NCBI RefSeq assembly: GCF_030272615.1
Contig: NC_081408.1
Span: 403,365,389 to 403,429,388 of the forward strand
Origin: Cryptomeria japonica
Taxonomy: Eukaryota; Streptophyta; Pinopsida; Cupressales; Cupressaceae
Length of the DNA stretch: 64,000 nt
Direction of reading: 5' to 3'
The position numbers and the translations under genes were made by a program. Below are positions 56,775 through 64,000 of this stretch, piece by piece. The notes beneath the pieces were generated by a model. The model was not told where the DNA came from. It saw nothing but the letters and a program-made list of their open reading frames with translations, and searched no databases. Position 1 is the stretch's first letter. Each line of letters begins with the position of its first letter.

Positions 56775-58133
56775 TTATGCACTGACTGTGCATATATATT
56801 CATACAGGAATTCTGTGATGAGTGGATATGCATTGACCAAGAGTGTTTTTGCTAACTGATTTGCAATGACTTGTCCCTTGATAGCTTTTCGATCTACATA
56901 TTGTATATTGAATTCACTGAGTAACATAACATACTTGGCCATGTGTCTTGTTAAGGTAGTCTCAGAGATTAGATACTTAAGAGGATCAATTTTGTAAATG
57001 AGATTCACTGTATGACTTAGCATGTAATGCTGCAACTTTTGAGAACAAAAAATGATAGCTAGGCATGCTTTTTCCATTGGGGAGTAATTAAGCTCATAGC
57101 CAACTAGAGTGCGAATAATATAATAGACTGCTCTCTTTACCCTAATCATCCTTTTGGGCAAGCAATGCCCCCACAACTGTTGTCATTATTGAAATGTACA
57201 AGATCAAGGGATGACCAAGAATGGGTGGCATTAGGACTGGTGGATGAGCCAAATATTATTTGATCTTGTCAAAAGCTTGCTGACACTAGCTATCCCATTT
57301 AAAATCGACACCTTTTCTGAGTAAGTGTGTAAAAGGTGTGCATTTATCTACTAATTGTGCGATGAATATCTTGATAGATTCCAATTTTCCCTGTAGGCTG
57401 CACAAATTTATTAGTGTCCCGAGGGGAGGCATCTCCATTATTGCTTTGACCTTCTTGGGGTCAACCTTGATGCCACGTCTGGAGAATATGAATCCTAGGA
57501 GTTTACCTGATGTAACTCCAAACACACACTTAGGATTCAGGCACAAATTGTATTTAGCTAGATGCTCAAATATCTGCTCTAGGATAGATGGATGTTTTGC
57601 TCTTGTCTTTGACTTACCAAGTATATCGTCCAAATAATATTTTAATATCTTATGCATGAGATCATGGAATATTATTGTCATAGCATGTTGGTATGTGGCG
57701 CAAACATTCTTAAGACCAAAATGCATAACCTAATAACAAAATTCCCCCATGGGGTTGTAAGGGCATTTTTATGTTGGTCCTCTTCTACTATCTTTATCTG
57801 GCAATATCCTAAGAATCCATCCATGAGGGATAACATTTCATGTCCTGTTGTTAGATCGACAAGGATGTCAATGTGAGGAAGTGGAAAATCATCTTTGAGA
57901 AATGCCTTATTTAGATCCCTGAAATATGTACATACTCTAATATCACCATTAGGCTTAGAAATAGGTACCATGTTAGAAATCCATTTTGAATAATCTATTG
58001 GTTGGATAAACTTAACCTCTAGGAGCTTTTCCAACTTTTCTTTGACCAATAGTGCTACTCTAGGATGCATCTTGCACAATTTCCATTCGATTGGTTTGAC
58101 ATTTGGATCAACTGCTAGATGATGAACTACCAA
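56775..58133 (-). pseudogene. Gypsy reverse transcriptase and first RNase H
   Basis: 58133-57678 has VDPNVKPIEWKLCKMHP, EKLEKLLEVKFIQPI, MVPISKPNGDIRVCTYFRDL and LPHIDILVD. After a frame change, 57726-57286 has MHFGLKNVCATYQHAMTIIF and the active site YLDDILGKS, then the thumb region RRGIKVDPKKVKAI. 57176-56775 is the RNase H typical of Gypsy elements (RAVYYIIRTLVGYELNY, MEKACLAIIFCSQKLQHYML). The polymerase aspartates are present; frameshifts and stops are not. Confidence 0.85.
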
Positions 58134-58149
58134 CTCAGGGTCAAGAATA

Positions 58150-60299
58150 GACTTATCTACATAAGACCATACAAAGTCGATAGGCCACTTATGAAGAATG
58201 TTAGAGAACGCCTGAAACTCATCTATAGATAGGGAAGCAATTATATGCGTGGGTTTTCTGGTGTGCCCAAATTTATTTATGTAGTTTGATCTATGAGAAT
58301 CGGCAACCTTTCATGAACATAATCATTAGCAAGGGGAAAAATGGAATCCTCATCATCTGGAACCTCAATGAGGTTTTCACTAGAAGATACACCCTTTGTT
58401 TTTACTATTTTTGAGTCAAGAAGTTCCTTTGAGAGGTTTTCGCTACAAGACCCTTGATTTTTTACTTCTTTTTCACCTTTGCGGTTAAGCATTCCTTCTT
58501 CCCCAAAGTAACATTTAGGATCAAGCTTGTAGACCGTATTCTTCTTAGGATGATGATATGGTGCAGCCTTAGCTACCACTAGATATTGTAGGAGCATTGT
58601 ATCATCTTGGAATGTATCTAGATGTGCAACAGTTTGGTCCCAATCAATGAGCTCAGGGTGGTGAAGGGTAAGGTAAATTAAGAGGGTGGATGTATCGAAT
58701 AAGTTAAATGTGCCAAAGGTGGAGGAGATTTTTATATCATCGTACACTTGTATAACAACATCTTCAGGCATGTCGTTGATATTGATTGAAGCATTTTCTT
58801 GTTTCTAGAAGTGCCAACCGAACTCGAGGCTTCACGGGAGGGATGTCCAAAACCAAGCCCTTGATGATTCATATTGGGAGTTGGATCAATAGATCTTTTG
58901 ATTCCTTGTTCTTCCTGGCCTAATACACCACCTTGATAATTCCATTTTTGAGTAGCCCACTTATGAGAGGTTGGGTATTTATCTTTGAATTCTTGGATAT
59001 GAGTCTTGTTATCTGTAAGGGAATCCTTGTATAGCCACTGATTTATGTCTCCTTGTATGAACTCATGATTAAGCTCTCCTTGAGCTTGGAATGTAGTGGA
59101 GCCACACTGTCGGATCATTGGTTCCTTTTTCTTCTATTCTCTAGTGGGTTTCCCATGGGCATGTGGGTCTAAAGGTAGAGCGCGCACCGCAAAGGTACCT
59201 TGCAAGGAGTATTTGCTACACCTAGCATCATTGATCTTGAGTTTGGAGGATGAAGAGACAAAAGTGTTCTCTTTAGCAGCATCTAGTATGGTATTAGGGT
59301 CAACATATGAGGATGATGTGGTGGTAGTTGTGGTTCCAATGTTGATCCCAAGGCAATGATGGGAATATGGAGATTAAGCCTCAAGTGCGTGACAGTACTC
59401 AAAGGGTTGAGCGTCACCACAAATAGTGATTTCACATCCTTGAAATGGAAATTTGAGGCATTGGTGATAGGTTGAAGGAATGACCTGAATGGAATGGATC
59501 CATGGGAGACTACCAAGTATGTTGAATGGGAGATCAAGATTAATGATATGGTATAATGTGCTTCATGTTATTGGGCCCACCTGGAAAGGGAGATTTATCA
59601 TCCCTACTGAGCTTCTCTTAGCATTGTCATAGGCCTTGATAGTAATGCATTGATTGTGCATGTCTGAGATAGTGTACCCTACTTGAGTGAAAAATATTAA
59701 CGTACAAAGATTAAAGGTGGAACTATTATCAATTAGGACTCATTTCACTTTGTGTAGCTTAACTATGGCTTCAATGTTCAATGGGCGAATGTGATTGGGA
59801 TATGGGACCATAGCATCAGATTGTATGAAACTGAGGTGGCAGGTGGAAGTTAAATGGGCTACCATAGCTTGAAACTTGGTGGCATCAATGTTATTGGGAA
59901 CACAAGCTTCTTGCAAAGTTCATGTAAGGATCTCCTGATGAGCACGTGAGGATTTTAGGAGGTCGATAATGGAGATATGTGCAGGGTTTTTTCCTAAGTG
60001 CTTGAGGATATTGTATTGCATGGAAACTGATGCTGTATGAGGAACATTAGATGCAGGAGCTCCTTGTATTGACATGTGAGCTCTTCTAGTGGTGACAGCA
60101 CAATGAGTATCACCTCCTTTAACACAGATCATGTTAACATGATCATCTGCTTGAGAAATCCACCCTATAGTAGGTCCATATTCAAATGGTACATTGTTGT
60201 AATTATTGTTATTGGTAGTGCAACCTTGATTTGTAGGAGGTGTGCTTTCTTCCCCTTGATGCTTGGGAGGAGCATTTTTATACATTCCTAGATTGGCGT
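58150..60299 (-). pseudogene. Gypsy protease and linker region
   Basis: A degraded stretch between gag and reverse transcriptase. The protease-like VLIDNSSTFNLCTL near 59700-59740 matches the position of the usual LIDGGA/LIDSGS motif, but the catalytic D-S/T-G is altered. Frames at 59118-58732 and 58771-58277 are Ser/Asn/Glu-rich linkers, typical of the long spacer before reverse transcriptase in Tat-type elements. Frames are broken repeatedly. Confidence 0.6.
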
Positions 60300-62771
60300 T
60301 GGGTTATTTTGTTGTGGTAGGGTCAATAGCAATTTTTCTTTGATCAATGAGGTCATGAACCAGGTGTTTTAGCTTCATGCACTTGTTTGTTTCATGACCC
60401 TTGACATGATGATAGACACAATATTTTTTTTCCTTATACTAATCAGGTTTAGGCTTAGATTCGTCAAAAGGTTGTGTTATTCTATACATTTAAATATGAC
60501 ATCTAATGGTTCAACCATAGGTGTGAAATGGCGTTGAGGATTATTGTTACTTGATTGACATGGGGGGGCCTAAGATACCGTGATTGTGTTAGTCCTACTG
60601 GCCTATGTATTTAATGTTTGTGTTTGTGGGGGAGGGACACACGTCAGTGATGGAGGATTAACATATGCTTGTGGTGAGGGATTATTATACGTTTGTGTGG
60701 GTGGTATCTTGGCAACCACAATCATTTGCACTGTCTTGGAATCAATGACCCCATTGCCAACAACATTCTTGTTCCTATTCCAATAACGTGACGTATCATT
60801 GTTAGGCTTATCAAAATTCTCTTTATAGAGATTGATGACTCCTTTGTCGATTAGTGCTTGTTCTACCAATGGTCCTTTAGAGATGATATCTTTGAATGTG
60901 ATAGTATAGTTCAATCGAATGTGATACTCCAGTTTAGGATGGAGATTACTGATGAAAATAGGCACCAATTGGGTGTTTGGCATCATGCTCGGAGATGACT
61001 AGCTAGGGCTCTCTATTGTTGGGTATAATCGAGAAGACTTTCACCACATTTTTGCTTATCTTGACATAAGTCAAGCATGGAGATGCCATTTTCTACATTA
61101 TAGTGATATTGAGCCACAAAACGCTCAGATAAGTCCGCAAAGGTGGTGATGACACTAAATGGCAATTTGGAGAACCATTCTAATGAAGGACCACTAAGGC
61201 TCTTAGAGAACAACCACACATGATAGTTGTCGCACAAGGATACTTCTTGACAAGCCATGAATAATTCCTTGACATGATGTCGTAGATCTCCTTTTCCTTT
61301 GTATTTATCGAATCTTGGCCTTTCAAAGTGTTTAGGAAAAGGCATAGCTATGATAGATTTTTCGAATGGATATGGACAAATTTCTTCAAATTTGAAGACT
61401 CGTTCGGAGCTATTCTCCTGTAATGACTTGAGGGTGGCTTTCATTTCCTCCCATTCGGTATTGACTGGAAAAGCATCAGGGGACAGAGTAGCCGATTGGT
61501 ATCGTGGTACTTCATACGACATTTGTTGAGATTGATGATAGCCTTGTTGGTCTGGTGGATTTTGATAAGTTGCCATGTTTTGATAACCCGATATTTGTTG
61601 TTGACCTATCGATTATTGTTGGTATTGAGGTATCTATGAATAGGTCATTGCGTTCTATTGCAGGGCACCAAGTGGTTGTTGATATTGCAGATTCTAGAAT
61701 TGTTGAATCTGTGGCGCACTGCCTTGTTGATAACTGCCCCCTATATATTTGGGATATATGTTAGATTGAGAATTTATTGTTGGGGGACTTTGATTTGCAC
61801 TACTTTGCACATGATGAACATTCGTGACTACATAGGATGTAGCTGGCGCTTGCAAATAACTGAATCACGATTGTGAAATAACTAGTTGGAAAGTTACTTG
61901 AGGTTGGTATTGGGTCATGCCAAAAACTTGTGGCATTGATTGAATAGGCGAGAGTATGTATGATAATGACATTGTGTAATGCTTGCCGCCAATTGAGATC
62001 TGTGTGGCAGATGTGAGGGGATAACCTAGCATACCCGTGGTGTTACCTACAACTTGTGACATTGATTGAACGGGTGGGGGTATAGATGATGATGATGATG
62101 GCATCATGTAATTCATGCCCCTAGTCACAGTTTGTGTGGAGGATGAGGAAGAATATCCTGGCATCCCTGTGGGCCAAACTGATGCTTGTGTAGAAGACAC
62201 ATTGATGGGTTGAGAGATCGGATTGGTGAAAGGTGTGACTTGCATCACACTTGATGTCAAGGGTGTTTGTGTGGACACCATGATAACTGGTGCATTATAA
62301 ACACCACCTCCTATAGATGCAGGCCCTTGCCACTCAACATAAAATAGTTGATAGTGTCGCGCAAGGGAATCCATAGGCACTTGCATACATGATGTGGATA
62401 TGTTGTTTTGCGACAATGTTGGTGAGGGTAACATGATTTGCTGAGGTAATTCTTGCTAACTAGTGGTTAAAGGGACATTAGGTGACGTGGTAGTCATGCC
62501 ACTAGAGACCATGTTAGTAAAGATGAGGTGCTTACGAGATTCAATGATCTCGTCAATCATTTGGGTGTTATCAGCATTAGCTAAGAATTGGTTGACTGGA
62601 TTGATTTGGGGATCTATATTGTTATGTTGATTTACCATGGCTTCATTTGAGATGGTTGGGTTAAGTGTCTCATACGTGGGGAACATTTCTTGCCATGGCG
62701 GGATTGACAACAAACTCAGGGTTTTGTTGTGGGTCTAAAAATCCTAATCCCAACTGGGTCGATTGCTCCAT
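60300..62771 (-). pseudogene. Gypsy gag
   Basis: It starts at ATG 62771 (MEQSTQLGLGFLDPQQNPEF). A long Ser/Thr/Pro/Met/Gln-rich head runs to about 61860. The capsid-type retrotransposon gag domain at 61576-61013 has FPKHFERPRFDKYKGKGDL, LFSKSLSGPSLEWFSKLPF and SERFVAQYHYN. The frame continues at 60986-60603 (FISNLHPKLEYHIRL). A zinc-type cluster YCVYHHVKGHETNKCMKLKH lies near 60380-60430. Several stops break the frame. Gag would form the cytoplasmic particle. Confidence 0.8.
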
Positions 62772-63307
62772 AGTTTGCCTAGACTTGGACTAAGTAGTGA
62801 TGGACATGAACCACATGAGATGAAAGAAAGATGTTGTGAATGAAAGCAACATGAAACTACATTATCCAAATGATCTGATTGAACGAAAGAGATAATGAAG
62901 ATCTAGATGAGGACCAGATGTTTTCTGATAAGGAACAATGCAGTATTGGGATAGTTCAGGAGGAGACACCAAAACAAAACCTAGTAAGGTAGCACACTAT
63001 AGATCGAACCTCTGGCTTGAGGTGATAAGATCACAAGGTGATACACTATGAGAAAACCTTGGGACACGATATAGTCCAAGGAGAGATGATAATCATCATG
63101 AGGGGAGATACAGACTAACCTAATCAAAATCAAGACTGATAAAACCTAGATCGATGAATGGAAGATAAACAAGACCGAAGAGCGATGTGATGAGAAATCA
63201 GCTCACAAATGACAAACGACAACCTAAGGACCCACGTAAGCAATACACTATAAGATCAATCACGGCATAAGACAACTACTCTGACAACTAGACCAAAAGG
63301 ATACAAG
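62772..63307 (-). other. Gypsy 5' leader
   Basis: Non-coding DNA between the LTR remnant and the gag ATG at 62771. No matching sequence is in the 3' LTR and no primer site was recognised. Confidence 0.5.
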
Positions 63308-63653
63308 GATATTTGAATTAAATTAATTAATTCATGGATTTAGAAAAGGAAAATTGATTAATTAAAATAATTAATCAAAAGGGGGTGGAAAAGGGATATT
63401 AATTAATTTGGAGGAAATAGGAAAGGGGGATTAATTAAAATAGATTAATTAATTGGAAGAGTAGGATTGGGGGATTAATTAATTAGATTAATTAATTGGA
63501 AGAATAGGATTAGGAGATTAATTAATTAGATTAATTAATTGGAAGAATAGGATTGAGAGATTGATTAATTGGAAGAATAGGATTGGGGGATTAATTAATT
63601 GGAAGAATAGGATTTAAATTTGATTAAATTAATTAGTCAAATTTAGGTGTACA
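63308..63653 (-). repeat. Gypsy 5' LTR remnant
   Basis: 346 bases match the first third of the 3' LTR (in sense, TGTACACCTAAATTTGAC to AAATATCC), with five GGAAGARTAGGATT units instead of four. The remaining LTR of about 700 bases, with the TATA box, is absent, and no primer-binding site was found next to it, so a deletion has joined U3 to leader sequence. Confidence 0.75.
63330..63612. repeat. Minisatellite in Gypsy 5' LTR remnant
   Basis: The same unit family as 49720-49960, with five GGAAGARTAGGATT units, showing a copy-number difference between the two LTRs of one element. Confidence 0.8.
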
Positions 63654-63658
63654 TCTAG
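63654..63658 (+). repeat. Gypsy target duplication TCTAG, right
   Basis: It matches 48977-48981. Confidence 0.85.
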
Positions 63659-64000
63659 TGTTCAAAGAAACAATCAACTATATCACTATCATCAACGAAA
63701 AACATAATACATTGTAGCAATATCAACAACATGCCAAGAAATCTAGCTTAAGAGAATATTAACAGATTTAAGGCAGGAACAAAATAAAGCAAGTATTGTT
63801 TATTGTGACAATAGTTATACAATTGCAATAACAAAGAATCCATTTATCATAGTCTTACTAAACATATACATATATCAAACAACATTTCATCATAAATCTT
63901 GTGGTAGAAGGATAGGTTGAGCTAATTTTGTGTAGAGTTAACAATCAACATGATTTTTTTTACCAAAGTCATATAAAAGAGAAGTTTACTCTAGGATAAG
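63654..64000 (+). pseudogene. Copia-C RNase H, right part
   Basis: After the TCTAG duplication the frame reads CSKKQSTISLSSTKNIIHC, then NNKESIYHSLTKHIHISNN and FFTKVI near the window end. These match the Copia RNase H order (SSKKQ..., DNKSAI..., HSRTKHI..., DIFTK). It continues the pol broken at 48981, which proves the Gypsy insertion. Several stops are present. Confidence 0.75.

Larger units (their letters stand above)
48982..63653 (-). mobile_element. Tat-type Ty3/Gypsy element with antisense extra ORF
   Basis: A 14.7 kb element on the minus strand, flanked by TCTAG at 48977-48981 and 63654-63658 and sitting in the RNase H region of Copia-C. The order in its sense is partial 5' LTR (63653-63308), leader, gag (62771-about 60300), protease region, reverse transcriptase, RNase H, a second RNase H, and integrase (to about 55020). 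A long 3' region with a plus-strand ORF follows, then the 3' LTR (49995-48982). The dual RNase H and the antisense ORF after integrase are features known for the Tat/Ogre lineage. All frames carry stops. Confidence 0.85.

Noticed and set aside
49720-63612. CRISPR-like array of GGAAGAATAGGATT repeats
   Set aside because: Spacers are repetitive TTAATTAA DNA, the array is part of plant LTRs, and no cas-like gene exists.

Overview
This window is plant nuclear DNA made almost entirely of transposable elements, most of them decayed and nested in one another. I found no intact host gene, no rRNA or tRNA gene, no CRISPR array and nothing prokaryotic. The repeat types are Ty1/Copia, Ty3/Gypsy of the Tat type, a gag-only LTR element, L1-type LINEs and a possible SINE. 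They point to a large, repeat-rich seed-plant genome, conifer-like in flavour, but the species cannot be fixed from the sequence alone.

Layout. 1-1220: minus-strand Copia gag, primer-binding site and LTR. 1221-3595: minus-strand gene-like ORF of unknown function, broken by an LTR at about 1721-2550. 3600-4900: non-coding, with a dense TCGA-word array. 4905-16328: minus-strand Copia (Copia-A), whose LTR is split by a gag-only LTR element (9023-14858, target duplication CGATT). 16329-17598: the 3' end and 3' LTR of another, plus-strand Copia. 17599-18863: AT-rich DNA with a SINE-like stretch. 18881-44659: an L1-type LINE (minus strand) that was partly duplicated in tandem. Copy B received a Copia (Copia-B, 32846-40467, duplication CCACA). 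42214-44079: non-TE-like DNA. 44660-45900: AT-rich DNA. 45900-48981 and 63654-64000: one old Copia (Copia-C) split in its RNase H region by a 14.7 kb Tat-type Gypsy element (48982-63653, minus strand, duplication TCTAG). That Gypsy element carries an antisense plant-mobile-domain ORF.

The most notable items are these. (1) The LINE has a third long reading frame downstream of ORF2, inside its 17-bp target duplications. (2) Copia-B carries the word ACCGAG about 22 times, in LTRs and in all three codon phases of its coding region. Copia-A is similarly loaded with ACCGAT/ACCGGT, the 1.7-2.5 kb LTR with ACCGG, and the 3.9-4.75 kb stretch with TCGA. (3) A tandem duplication of about 7.6 kb can be reconstructed to the base at its junction. 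(4) The 5' LTR of the gag-only element lost exactly 1008 bp, including the TATA box, between TCAC microhomologies. (5) Several stop codons can be shown, by comparing the two LINE copies, to be C-to-T changes in CAG or CAA codons.

No element here looks autonomous today. Copia-B is the youngest by appearance (LTRs roughly 4-5% different by eye), but it has at least four nonsense changes and a lost integrase catalytic glutamate.
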